Shown here: positions 32,001-40,253 of the stretch, piece after piece
Layout: each line of letters opens with the position of its first letter
Numbering within the stretch: position 1 is the stretch's first letter
From: Ectobius pallidus
Lineage: Eukaryota > Arthropoda > Insecta > Blattodea > Ectobiidae
NCBI GenBank assembly: GCA_964059195.1
Contig: CAXKWD010000002.1
Coordinates: 151,545,042-151,609,041 of the forward strand
DNA: 64,000 nucleotides
Reading direction: 5' to 3'
Made by a program: the position numbers and the translations under genes
The notes under the pieces: model-generated
The model's input: only the letters and a program-made list of their open reading frames with translations
The model's database searches: none
Told to the model about the DNA's origin: nothing

Positions 32001-32756
32001 TGTTTTGAATAAGGGTAAAAGGGCCATCAGTAAACTGTGCCTAAATTCCTTTTGGGGAAGCTCACGGAAAACGAAAATCGCTGTCGCACCGTCCTGATTT
32101 CAGAGCCCCAAGAACTCTACTCTATTCTAGGATCCCCCGGGATCGAGGTGAGCAAACTCATTTTTGCCAACGACCAAGTCGTTTGGGTTACGTGGCGGTA
32201 TACGGAGGAGGAAACGCCCTCCTTACCACACACCAACCTCGTCCTCGGTGCCTACGTGACCACGGGTGCAAGACTCAGACTCTACACCCATTTGAAAAAG
32301 GTGGACAAGAGAGCGCTGTACTGTGATACAGACAGCATTTTCTATACTCAGCAAGGCGAAGAGGATCCTATCGTTACAGGTGACAATTTAGGAGACATGA
32401 CTGACGAATTAGTCGAACTAGGTCAGGGAACGTACATTTCAGAATTTGTTTCCGGTGGCCCTAAAAACTATGCCTACAAAGTAGAGATTCCGAGCACGAG
32501 TACGACGAAATCTGTCTGTAAAGTGCGCGGAATCACTTTAAATTACTCCTCGTCAAAATTGGTAAATTTCGATACGATCAAACGTATGGTGCTCGACAGA
32601 GAGTCGGAGCCCTTCAATGTTAGGACTGAGAAGAAGATCAAGAGAAAGCCCGGGCCCAGCATAGTGTCGGAACCGGAGGAGAAAATGTACAGAATTTGTT
32701 TTGGTAAGCGACGTAGGTTAGATAATAACGATTCCTTCCCTTTCGGGTATAAATAG
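29020..32756 (+). CDS. polB: Polinton DNA polymerase B (protein-primed type), one frameshift
   Basis: Family B DNA polymerase that would replicate the element. It starts at the ATG at 29020; the open frame before it has no ATG. In order: an N-terminal region of unknown role, a Cys/His cluster (about residues 270-370, CPGCSKGFE, CFCCRG, CPNC), the 3'-5' exonuclease with ExoI FYDIESS (about 392), ExoII HNARSYDLQF (about 467) and ExoIII YCQADVSVL (about 591), then motif A DVMSLYPWV (about 814), motif B KRAISKLCLNSFWG (about 1001-1014) and motif C YCDTDS (near 32320-32340). The frame closes at 32097 just after motif B. The polymerase homology continues in the next frame from about 32060 to 32756, so a single base appears lost near 32055-32063. 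All catalytic residues are present. A programmed shift is less likely because no canonical slippery heptamer is seen. Confidence 0.95.
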
Positions 32757-32784
32757 AGGGGAAAGAAGGGACACCCCATTAGTG

Positions 32785-33054
32785 ATGGACCAACCGGCTT
32801 GGAGATCGGTTATAAAGTTCTTTCGTGAAGGGCATCTGATGAGACATACAGACGATGAACTGGCATTGCTTAGTCCCGAGTTTCTAGCAGAATGTGCGGC
32901 TGAAAGTATTTACAGGGTCTACGACAGGCTTCCCGAACATGCCAAACAGCTAGAAATCATTAGAGAGTGTTTAAGGTGCGAGGAACATTACGTCAAGTGC
33001 TGTTTTGACGGACCCAATCCCATGAGAAAAAACTGTTATGCGTGTAAAATTTGA
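32785..33054 (+). CDS. Small Cys-rich Polinton protein, unknown
   Basis: An 89-aa protein from the ATG at 32785. The N-terminal two thirds look helical and acidic; the C-terminus has six Cys in about 28 residues (CLRCEEHYVKCC, NCYACKI), perhaps a zinc site. It lies 28 nt after the PolB stop and its end overlaps the start of the ATPase gene by 17 nt. I do not recognise the family. Its position inside the tight gene string supports it as real. Confidence 0.65.
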   Translation: MDQPAWRSVIKFFREGHLMRHTDDELALLSPEFLAECAAESIYRVYDRLPEHAKQLEIIRECLRCEEHYVKCCFDGPNPMRKNCYACKI

Positions 33055-33736
33055 ACATCCTTTCACACTAATTTTATCTGGTCCATCGTCTTGTGGAAAG
33101 ACTACTTTTTGCATAAAGTTGATTAATCACTTGAAAGAATTGTGTTCCGTGGAAAATTTCGATCAAGTGTTGTGGTGTTATTCAGAGATAAATTCTGTAC
33201 CCGGCCGAGATAAATTTAACAGACGTGTTACGTTGCACGAAGGTTTGCCTGTATTTGACGAGGACAAACTATCCCCGAGGCCATCGCTAATTATACTAGA
33301 TGACCTTCTAGACAAAGCTTACACAAAACAAGTTAGCTCGCTCTTTACACGTGGATCGCATCACAGGAACGTAAGCATTGTATTAATCACTCAAAACCTG
33401 TTTCACCAATCCGCTCATAGCAGAGACATTTCCCTAAACGCAAAATATTTGGTTCTTTTCAGAAATCTGAGGGATAAAAATCAAGTTGCATATCTGGCGA
33501 GACAAGTCTATCCCGAAGACTGGAAAGCGTTTTACGAGGCCTACAGAGATGCTACGCGGGAGCCCTATTCCTATTTGCTCGTAGACTTTTGTCAAAACAC
33601 AAACGATCTGCTTAGATTTAGAACAAAGATATTCCCACCCGATCTCACTCGTGTGTACACGCCCGTGCAGCATGAAACGGATCAAATCCAACTTTCATAT
33701 ATTACACGTACTGAGAAAAGCAAGTCCGAGGCTTAG
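33038..33736 (+). CDS. Genome-packaging ATPase (A32-like, FtsK/HerA superfamily)
   Basis: ATPase thought to drive DNA into the capsid; a hallmark of Polintons, adintoviruses and related large DNA viruses. The protein is 232 aa. Walker A is GPSSCGKTT at residues 15-23, Walker B is LIILDD at 84-89, and a polar sensor motif LITQN is at 116-120, all standard for this family. It starts inside the end of the previous gene and its own end overlaps the start of the pX-like gene. The frame is intact. Confidence 0.93.
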   Translation: MRVKFEHPFTLILSGPSSCGKTTFCIKLINHLKELCSVENFDQVLWCYSEINSVPGRDKFNRRVTLHEGLPVFDEDKLSPRPSLIILDDLLDKAYTKQVSSLFTRGSHHRNVSIVLITQNLFHQSAHSRDISLNAKYLVLFRNLRDKNQVAYLARQVYPEDWKAFYEAYRDATREPYSYLLVDFCQNTNDLLRFRTKIFPPDLTRVYTPVQHETDQIQLSYITRTEKSKSEA

Positions 33737-33995
33737 GAAAATCATACTGCAATCTTCAGACAAACAACTCGTACTAGCTATTATAGAGTGTGCTTTGAAT
33801 GTTTTGAAAGGACGCTGTAAAATTAAAGACTGTGCAAAGCGTAAATTGAAAAAGCATAAGAAGTTGCTCAGGAAGTTAATAGATAAAAAGGTTTCGTTGT
33901 CTAGGAAACGAAAACTGGTAGTTCAGAACGGAGGATTCCTATTACCTCTACTATCTGCTGTGTTGACAGGACTGACTAGTTTAATTAGGTCGTAA
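33672..33995 (+). CDS. Basic pX-like small virion protein
   Basis: A 107-aa, very basic protein from the ATG at 33672, overlapping the ATPase gene by 65 nt in another frame. A Lys/Arg-rich middle (KRKLKKHKKLLRKLIDKK) is followed by SLSRKRKLVVQNGGFLLPLL and a hydrophobic C-terminal helix. That layout recalls the small core protein X (mu) of adenoviruses and the pX-like proteins described for adintoviruses, thought to condense DNA or act on membranes. The family call is by pattern only. Its stop TAA shares one base with the next ATG (TAATG at 33993-33997). Confidence 0.75.
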   Translation: MKRIKSNFHILHVLRKASPRLRKIILQSSDKQLVLAIIECALNVLKGRCKIKDCAKRKLKKHKKLLRKLIDKKVSLSRKRKLVVQNGGFLLPLLSAVLTGLTSLIRS

Positions 33996-34870
33996 TGTTA
34001 CAAAAAATGCTATTGGTGTCTCCCGAGTACTTGGAAGGCTTGAAACGCAGTAAAAAGTGTATTAGAAAAGAGAGAGATCCTTACAAAGAGTGGGTGAAAA
34101 TACGAGAAAAGCAGGATCCTATTCTTAAAAGGGCCGAACTTGCGAGAGAGGTCCCAATTCCAGTTGAAACGAAACGTCACAAGCATCGTAAAAAGAAAAA
34201 AAAGAGATCTGTTCGCAAGACCTTGATCTTTTCACCAGATTATTCGACACGGAGGCGGCGTCGAGCCCCGCCTTTCCTCTTCTCGGGTCCCGAAGAGGTG
34301 TACGAGGAGGAGACTACAAGTTCACCAGAGAACAAAACTCCTCGTCGTGATAGTGATGATGATGATAATAGTGGTAGTAGTAGCGAGGAAGAAGAAGTGC
34401 AATTACGTACTCCTAGGGAAGAAATCGAACATATAGAGACACGTTCGCGTAGCGTTTTAGGAGATGTAGCAGGAAGGTATCTAGCCAACTATTTACACTC
34501 TCCTAGGGCCACAGATACTATTTTCGGCATCTACAAGGACAGAAAGACCAACTCGTTTAAGATTGGTAATTCCAAAATAGAAATCGATAACGATAAACTC
34601 TTGTTGCACGATAGGTGGTATAAACCTAGCGTCGGTCTATGGGAATTGTTAACTAGGAAAAACGTGGATAAAAATCTAGTGACAAAGAAAGATTTAGAGA
34701 CGTACAAGGAAATCCTAAAACTCACCAACGGACATTTGCAAAATAACGAGTCGTTTGGTAAAATCAAGTCTAGCAAGGGTAAAAAGTATAAAGAGATCAT
34801 AGCTCCTTTGTTTCCCTCTAAAGCTAACGAAGAACCTGCCGGTTGGTTGACTTACAGTCAAAAAAGATAG
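33995..34870 (+). CDS. Polinton protein of unknown function (291 aa)
   Basis: The N-terminal half is basic (RHKHRKKKKKRSVRK) and then strongly acidic and Ser-rich (DSDDDDNSGSSSEEEEV), so it is probably disordered. The C-terminal half (about residues 160-270) looks folded: DTIFGIYKDRKTNSFKIGN, then SVGLWELLTRKN, then KDLETYKEILKLTNG. I recall this second pattern next to or fused with Polinton integrases, but know of no function. It starts in the TAATG overlap with the pX-like gene and ends 9 nt before the integrase ATG. Confidence 0.75.
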   Translation: MLQKMLLVSPEYLEGLKRSKKCIRKERDPYKEWVKIREKQDPILKRAELAREVPIPVETKRHKHRKKKKKRSVRKTLIFSPDYSTRRRRRAPPFLFSGPEEVYEEETTSSPENKTPRRDSDDDDNSGSSSEEEEVQLRTPREEIEHIETRSRSVLGDVAGRYLANYLHSPRATDTIFGIYKDRKTNSFKIGNSKIEIDNDKLLLHDRWYKPSVGLWELLTRKNVDKNLVTKKDLETYKEILKLTNGHLQNNESFGKIKSSKGKKYKEIIAPLFPSKANEEPAGWLTYSQKR

Positions 34871-34879
34871 AGGAAAAAA

Positions 34880-35920
34880 ATGGAAAAATTGTTTTACGAT
34901 CCGGGAAAGCCTACGGCTTTTTCAACTCTACCCAAATTAAAACAAGCTTCCACCCGATCGACCAAAAGCATCAAAGATTGGCTTTTGCAACAAGATGCCT
35001 ACACTTTGCATAAACCTGCCCGAAAACGTTTTGTTAGAAATCCCTACACGGTGAACAACATTTTCGACGTGTTTGAAATCGATTTGGTCGACGTGCAAAA
35101 TCTAGCCAAGCATAACGATGGGATAAAGTATCTGTTGATCATCATTGATGTTTTCTCCAAATTCACATGGGTGGTCCCTATGAAGTCAAAGAGCGGTATG
35201 GATGTGACGTTAGCTTTCAAATCCGTCCTGAAAAGAATTCCTCTGATTGTGCGATCGGATAGGGGAAAAGAGTTTCTAAACAAGTCCTTTCAAAATCTGC
35301 TCAAAGAGAAAGGCATAGAGTTTCAGGTGTGTCGAAATCCCGACGTCAAGTGTTCCGTTGTGGAAAGGTTTAACCGTACCCTGAAAACTAAAATGTACAA
35401 GTATTTTACCTACAAAAACACTCATAGGTACATCGATGTCTTGCATTTGTTTGTTTCGGCTTATAACAACACCGTTCATTCCAGTACGGGAATGGCTCCT
35501 AGCAAAGTCACCGACCGTGACGTTTTGAAAATATGGAAGAGAATGAAGGAGAAACATAGTCGTGTAAGGCCACGCCCCGTTAAATTCAAAGCCGGTCAGA
35601 CTGTAAGAATAGGAAAGGAGAAAATGAAGTTCGCCAAGGGTTTCGAACAAAATTATTCCACCGAAGTGTTTAAAATCGATAAAGTTATAAAACGTGCTCC
35701 CCAACCCGTCTACGAATTGGTGGACATGAAAAACACTCCTATCGAGGGTCAGTTTTATAGTTACGAAATAACCCCTGTAAAAATTACCAAACGCACCGTC
35801 TATAAAATCGATAAAATCCTCAAAACTCGCGTGGTGAAAGGCATTAAGCAACATCTCGTCCGGTGGAGAGGTTACTCTTCGGATTTCGATTCCTGGATCA
35901 ACGCCAAGGACATACAATGA
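34880..35920 (+). CDS. int: Polinton integrase with C-terminal chromodomain
   Basis: Retroviral-type integrase that inserts the element, 346 aa. The catalytic core has D68 (FEIDLVDV), D127 (VRSDRGKEF) and E162 (VVERFNRT), with 34 residues between the last two, the classic DDE spacing. An SH3-like region follows (FKAGQTVRIGKEK). A chromodomain (about 306-346, YKIDKILKTR, HLVRWRGY, DSWINAKDI) ends it and may steer integration to chromatin marks. The stop overlaps the penton ATG as ATGA (35917-35920). The frame is intact, and the 6-bp target duplication around the element is what such an enzyme would make. Confidence 0.96.
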   Translation: MEKLFYDPGKPTAFSTLPKLKQASTRSTKSIKDWLLQQDAYTLHKPARKRFVRNPYTVNNIFDVFEIDLVDVQNLAKHNDGIKYLLIIIDVFSKFTWVVPMKSKSGMDVTLAFKSVLKRIPLIVRSDRGKEFLNKSFQNLLKEKGIEFQVCRNPDVKCSVVERFNRTLKTKMYKYFTYKNTHRYIDVLHLFVSAYNNTVHSSTGMAPSKVTDRDVLKIWKRMKEKHSRVRPRPVKFKAGQTVRIGKEKMKFAKGFEQNYSTEVFKIDKVIKRAPQPVYELVDMKNTPIEGQFYSYEITPVKITKRTVYKIDKILKTRVVKGIKQHLVRWRGYSSDFDSWINAKDIQ

Positions 35921-36882
35921 GCGATGAATTTTACATAACGCTATTGAGCGATTCCTCCTCCGATATTTTCACAACAAACACACTGTCTAGCTTTCAGGTG
36001 CAGCTAGCACAAAACATCTGTCTCGAGAGGGGGGAATGGCTATGCGGACTGTGTGAATTGTCTTATCCTAAAGGTTATGAAAACGTAACGCTCAATGCCG
36101 ATGACGTCAGTGGGGGTCTGGACGTTGTATCACAAAACATTTTAATCACTAGATTTGGTAGAATAGTGTTTCCTAAACGAAACTACAGAACGTTCCAAGA
36201 ACTCTACGTAGACATCCGGGATAGGATAAAAGACGGTTCCCTCAAAGAGTTGTTGGTGGGCGAAGTTCATGCAAATCTAATTAGTCATCAGTCGGAAATT
36301 GCAATGATTAAGAAACTGGGGAGGGAACATGCCTGGAGAGCGGTAGCAAACGACGTTTCCGAAAATTCAAACAGCATACAAATGTCTTTAACGCTCCGTG
36401 ACGAGAGTGGTGCAATAACTAAGAATTACGTCATATATTTTCCCGTCCGAATATATTATGGTTTAGGCGATCTCCTAGATACAATAAAAAATTCCCTGCC
36501 CACTTTTGAAGCTTATTCCTTGGTCAATAAAGCAATGATAAAAATGATCACAACCGATATGAACACGCTTTTTGTGCGTACAGATAAAAAACAGTTTGTT
36601 CCCGTGGAAATGGAGACGGAACCCATCTTTATCTATTGTAGCCTCATTGAACCTCAATTGATTGGCGATTCTTATGTAAGATGTCTAAGGATTATACAAT
36701 TCCCTAAAATCAACGGACATCACGTTTTCGACAAAGTTTATTACGTTCCCGTAGAGAAAACTAGTTTTCAGACGATAGGTATCGAATTGACGGACAAATA
36801 CGGTGAACTAGCACGTATTAGCAGTTCCGTAAAACCCACCATGCTCGTCTTACATTTTAAAAGGAGACGTTCCACCTGCTGA
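35917..36882 (+). CDS. Minor capsid (penton-like) protein
   Basis: A 321-aa protein from the ATG overlapping the integrase stop. The start FYITLLSDSSSDIF and ERGEWLCGLCELSYP match the start of the single-jelly-roll minor capsid proteins of Polintons and adintoviruses, which would sit at the fivefold vertices. The position just before the pVI-like and major capsid genes is the usual one. The longer open frame upstream overlaps the integrase and was not chosen. The frame is intact. Confidence 0.85.
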   Translation: MSDEFYITLLSDSSSDIFTTNTLSSFQVQLAQNICLERGEWLCGLCELSYPKGYENVTLNADDVSGGLDVVSQNILITRFGRIVFPKRNYRTFQELYVDIRDRIKDGSLKELLVGEVHANLISHQSEIAMIKKLGREHAWRAVANDVSENSNSIQMSLTLRDESGAITKNYVIYFPVRIYYGLGDLLDTIKNSLPTFEAYSLVNKAMIKMITTDMNTLFVRTDKKQFVPVEMETEPIFIYCSLIEPQLIGDSYVRCLRIIQFPKINGHHVFDKVYYVPVEKTSFQTIGIELTDKYGELARISSSVKPTMLVLHFKRRRSTC

Positions 36883-36895
36883 CGTTTTAGTCGAG

Positions 36896-37291
36896 ATGGA
36901 TCCACTAACATCGTACTATGTCAATCAGACGGGAGGACGGTTGGGCGATCTCGTCGGACCCTTGTACATGGGCTCCCCTTTCATTCAACACGGACAGGGG
37001 ATAGGAAGTTTTCTCGGTGGTCTTTTTAGAATTATCAAACCGGTCCTAGTGTCGGGGGCCAAAGCCGTGGGACGCGAAACTCTTTCAACGGGGGCAAATA
37101 TCCTTTCTGACATTGCCAGTAAGAAACGTGACGAAAAAGTAGGGAATATCGTTGCAAACAGGTTGACAGAGTCAACTTATCGTCTTGTCAACAAAATGCA
37201 GGGAAAGGGTAGGAAAAAGAGGAAATCTAGGGTGGAACCGGTGGTGGTGAGGGATATATTTAGCGAGAACAAACGACGAAAACGGTCATAA
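36896..37291 (+). CDS. pVI-like minor virion protein
   Basis: A 131-aa protein. A glycine-rich N-terminal part (GQGIGSFLGGLFRIIKPVLV) contains a likely amphipathic helix, followed by SGAKAVGRETLSTGANIL, and a basic tail (KGRKKRKSR, NKRRKRS). This layout recalls the adenovirus protein VI-like, membrane-active proteins assigned in adintoviruses. It lies 13 nt after the penton-like gene and 8 nt before the major capsid gene. Function is inferred from pattern and position. Confidence 0.75.
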   Translation: MDPLTSYYVNQTGGRLGDLVGPLYMGSPFIQHGQGIGSFLGGLFRIIKPVLVSGAKAVGRETLSTGANILSDIASKKRDEKVGNIVANRLTESTYRLVNKMQGKGRKKRKSRVEPVVVRDIFSENKRRKRS

Positions 37292-37299
37292 CGTTCAGG

Positions 37300-38615
37300 A
37301 TGTTCGGCTGTACCAAGTCAGAGTTCGACATCTTTGCCAGGAAACCTCTCCAGTCTTCGGTGTTGGGCAACGTCACTACGATATGCAAACCCATCGCTCC
37401 CGTCGATCAGTCCGTCTTGGAGTTTGTCATCCCCGCGGATAACGAACACTATACAGACTTGAATATTTTGTTAATGGTAAAGGGGAAATTTGTAAAGGGG
37501 GACGGTTCTAGTTTAGGACCCGACGACAGGGTTACCGGTATAAACAATACATTGCATTCGCTGTTTAGTCAATTGAGCGTCAGTTTGAACGGCACTTCTG
37601 TAACGCCTTCCGAGGACTTGTACAATTATAGGGCTTATTTTGAAACTCTTTTAGCTTACGGACAGGACGCGGCAAAAAGTCATTTGACGACGGCTTCATG
37701 GTATTTGGATAATGCTTTGTCCGGTCTCACGGGGGACGATGAGAAAAGCAATGGCACTTTGGGGGCGGGAGACTCAAACAAGGGATGGCTCGAGAGATTC
37801 GAAAAGGGAAAATCTTCCAAGAACATGATTATGATCGGTAAATTGCACGGGGATTTGTTTAACGTATCGCAACTCATGTTGCCAGGGGTGAAAATTGCCA
37901 TCAAATTAACCAAGTCAAAGAGGGAATTCTATATGATTGGTGAAAAGGACGATACCAAGGCTTACTTTAAATTCCAAGATGCTGCACTGTACGTGAAAAA
38001 AGTTAGAGCTTCTCCTAGTATTTTGACGGCCCACGCTAAAACGCTGGCCCTCGGACATAATGCTCGCTACGATATCACAAGGGTGGATGTGAAAACTTTT
38101 ACCTTCAGTCAGGGGAGTCAAGCAGTGTCTTTGGACAATGCCATATTGGGCACCATTCCTAAACGTATTCTCTTTGCCATGGTACGAAACAACGCATTCA
38201 CGGGGACGGTAACGTCCAATCCCTATGATTTACGACATTTCAATCTAAATTCCTTTGTCATGTTTGTGAACGGACAACAGATCCCGCCGGAGGGCCTCTC
38301 AATTTCCACGGATCACGAAAAATTGTCGACTTTGGCTTATCATACTCTATTTAGTGGTTCGGGGATACATCATTCCAACAGCGGAATGCAAATCACTCAC
38401 GATATGTATATAGCAGGGTTTTTCATGTTGCTCTTTGATCTTACCCCGGATAGCGCCGCCTCGGAAGGACACAAAGTCTTGCCAATAACGGAAATTTGAG
38501 AATCGAGGCAAAATTCGATAAAGCTCTGCCTTCGGCAATCACCTGTATCCTTTACTCGGAATACGAAAACTGTATAGAAATCAATAACCAGAGACAAATT
38601 ATTACGGATTTTTAA
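37300..38615 (+). CDS. Major capsid protein (double jelly-roll), frameshifted near the 3' end
   Basis: The hexon-like major capsid protein. The start MFGCTKSEFDIFARKP, then NEHYTDLNILLMVKGKF, and NNTLHSLFSQLSVSLNG match the N-terminal part of Polinton and adintovirus capsid proteins. The first frame gives 399 aa and stops at 38499. The usual C-terminal segment is present one frame over (from about 38484 to a TAA at 38613-38615), so a single base seems to be missing near 38480-38486. The TAA of that second frame overlaps the protease ATG (TAATG), which supports it as the true end. As it stands the protein would lose its last 40 or so residues. Confidence 0.9.
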
Positions 38616-39085
38616 TGAATTCACTTCAAATTGAACACGCTTTGCGACATGTCGATGGATTTGCAGGAGTTTATCCTAGCGACCGTTTGCCCAAATTTAT
38701 TCACAACAATCAAAATTTCTTTGTTATCAATTTCGATCCTAGCTCTCTTCCGGGCTCTCACTGGGTTGCAATCTGTTTAAAAAAGGGGTTGTATTTCGAT
38801 TCATACGGCCTTCCGCCACTTGTTCCCTCAATAAAACAGTTTATTAGTCGAAATTGCACCTTCTGGACATTTAATAAAACACAGCTACAAGACGAGTACT
38901 CATCAGTCTGCGGACAGTACGTCTGCATGTTTGTACACTGTATGAACAAAGGACTGGACTTGAAGGAGTTTGTGGACATCTTTGGGACAAAACCAGACCT
39001 CCAAGTCGTTTCCATGTTTCGGGCAGTCTTTGGACCCCTGTGTGGAAAAAAACGAGGTGGCCAAGGATGTCTTTCACGCCTATAA
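38615..39085 (+). CDS. Adenain-like cysteine protease
   Basis: Maturation protease of the Ulp1/adenain (C5/C48) group, 156 aa. Likely catalytic residues are H49 (GSHWVAI), D62 (YFDSYG), Q92 and C99 (QDEYSSVCGQYVCMF), in the order and spacing of adenain. It starts in the TAATG overlap with the end of the major capsid gene and closes the packed structural gene string. A TATAAAAAGG box at about 39082-39091 overlaps its stop codon and may start the next transcript. The frame is intact. Confidence 0.93.
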   Translation: MNSLQIEHALRHVDGFAGVYPSDRLPKFIHNNQNFFVINFDPSSLPGSHWVAICLKKGLYFDSYGLPPLVPSIKQFISRNCTFWTFNKTQLQDEYSSVCGQYVCMFVHCMNKGLDLKEFVDIFGTKPDLQVVSMFRAVFGPLCGKKRGGQGCLSRL

Positions 39086-39127
39086 AAAGGTGAGTAGAAA
39101 TCTGTTTTACCATTAGTCTTTGTCAAG

Positions 39128-39655
39128 ATGGTTCGAGCATTGGTGGTCGATTTTGAGTACCTCTCGGGAGCAAAGAGGGAACCCGTCGTTAAAGAAATTG
39201 CTCTTTGCAGCAGCGATAATGTTATTCAGACCTACCATTTCACCAGTCCTTACGCTGGAAATCCAAAGATTTTCGAACAAAACAACGACACTAAGAACGG
39301 AATACATTTCTCAGACGGATTCATACCCTACGCTGCTATGAATACTATTTTAAACGACGTAGTGGCAGGATACAATGCTCTGTACGCATTTGGTCAAGAA
39401 AAATGCGAATTTCTGGAAAATATCTGCAACAGAACATTTATTAATCTGGAAGAGCTATCTTGTCCTCCTCCTGGCAATTTGCTACATAAATACAACTGTG
39501 GGCTACCTTGCCACAAATTCCCTGCCGTTCCTTGTGCCTTGAAACATGCCCACGCCATGCTGCAATGGCTCGATTTTAACAATCTTGCAAAACGCAATAA
39601 ACGCTGTCCTACAGACAACTCTCTAAGACACGATGCATCCTTTGTTTCAGCATAA
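39128..39655 (+). CDS. Polinton accessory protein, possibly DEDDh-exonuclease-like
   Basis: A 175-aa protein. The start RALVVDFEYLSG carries a D-x-E pair as in the first motif of DEDDh 3'-5' exonucleases. A middle part, YNALYAFGQEKCEFLENIC, and a Cys/His-rich C-terminal part (CGLPCHKFPAVPCALKHAHAM) follow. I recall related uncharacterised insect proteins with the same three blocks. The last Asp of a DEDDh site is not evident, so activity is doubtful. The TATA-like box at 39082 lies about 40 nt upstream. Function is inference. Confidence 0.6.
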   Translation: MVRALVVDFEYLSGAKREPVVKEIALCSSDNVIQTYHFTSPYAGNPKIFEQNNDTKNGIHFSDGFIPYAAMNTILNDVVAGYNALYAFGQEKCEFLENICNRTFINLEELSCPPPGNLLHKYNCGLPCHKFPAVPCALKHAHAMLQWLDFNNLAKRNKRCPTDNSLRHDASFVSA

Positions 39656-39699
39656 AACAGGCTGTTTTCTACATCGTCAGAGCAGTTTACGCCTTGACC

Positions 39700-40251
39700 A
39701 TGGGGAGAAAGGATATGAGGAAGATCGCCAATACGAGGTGCAAGAGAAGGGTTACGCCTGTGCATCATCGACATGCTTTGCTACGACGAACATACTTTTT
39801 AAACCCTAAAAGGACCTTGTACCTCAATTTTGGGTATTACCCATCCATGAACTATTCTGCGGCTGCTGAACTTGGAAAAAGCGGTGGAAAAAGTATAATA
39901 CTGACTCCATACTATTTCAGCTCTATCCTTATGCATCTCCCCAAACTCTGCGAGCATTTGTGCTCCAAACTACCCTACAAATGTGTCGAAGAGAATGTAC
40001 AACTAAAGACTAGAAAAAATCTAAAAGGTTGTTTGATTCATTGCGAGGGTAGTTTTATTATTTTATCTGTTGACGAAATAAACTTTCTCACGCTCAACAG
40101 TACTTCTCTGCTGAATATTATATCGAAATATTCCATGATTCAACAGGAAGTGAAATCCATTGCGGACAATGATGAACCCCAAGAAAGCACGTACAATTTG
40201 ACAATGTACGAACTGGTGAAGGATGATCTTCAAATAAACAATTATTACTAA
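39700..40251 (+). CDS. Polinton terminal ORF, unknown function
   Basis: A 183-aa protein from the ATG at 39700. An N-terminal basic stretch (KIANTRCKRRVTPVHHRHALLRR) is followed by a region that could be a small beta/helix fold (LYLNFGYYPSMNY, IILTPYYFSSILMHLPKL). No domain recognised. An AATAAA signal lies at 40298-40303, about 47 nt after the stop, and fits the 3' end of the rightward transcript. Confidence 0.6.
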   Translation: MGRKDMRKIANTRCKRRVTPVHHRHALLRRTYFLNPKRTLYLNFGYYPSMNYSAAAELGKSGGKSIILTPYYFSSILMHLPKLCEHLCSKLPYKCVEENVQLKTRKNLKGCLIHCEGSFIILSVDEINFLTLNSTSLLNIISKYSMIQQEVKSIADNDEPQESTYNLTMYELVKDDLQINNYY

Positions 40252-40253
40252 CA

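Noticed and set aside
32056..32066. Programmed -1 frameshift in PolB
   Set aside because: The run does not form a canonical slippery heptamer in the right phase, and no downstream pseudoknot is evident; a mutation or sequence error is simpler.
35276..35917. 213-codon minus-strand frame opposite the integrase
   Set aside because: A shadow of the integrase gene; the plus strand has clear catalytic motifs.
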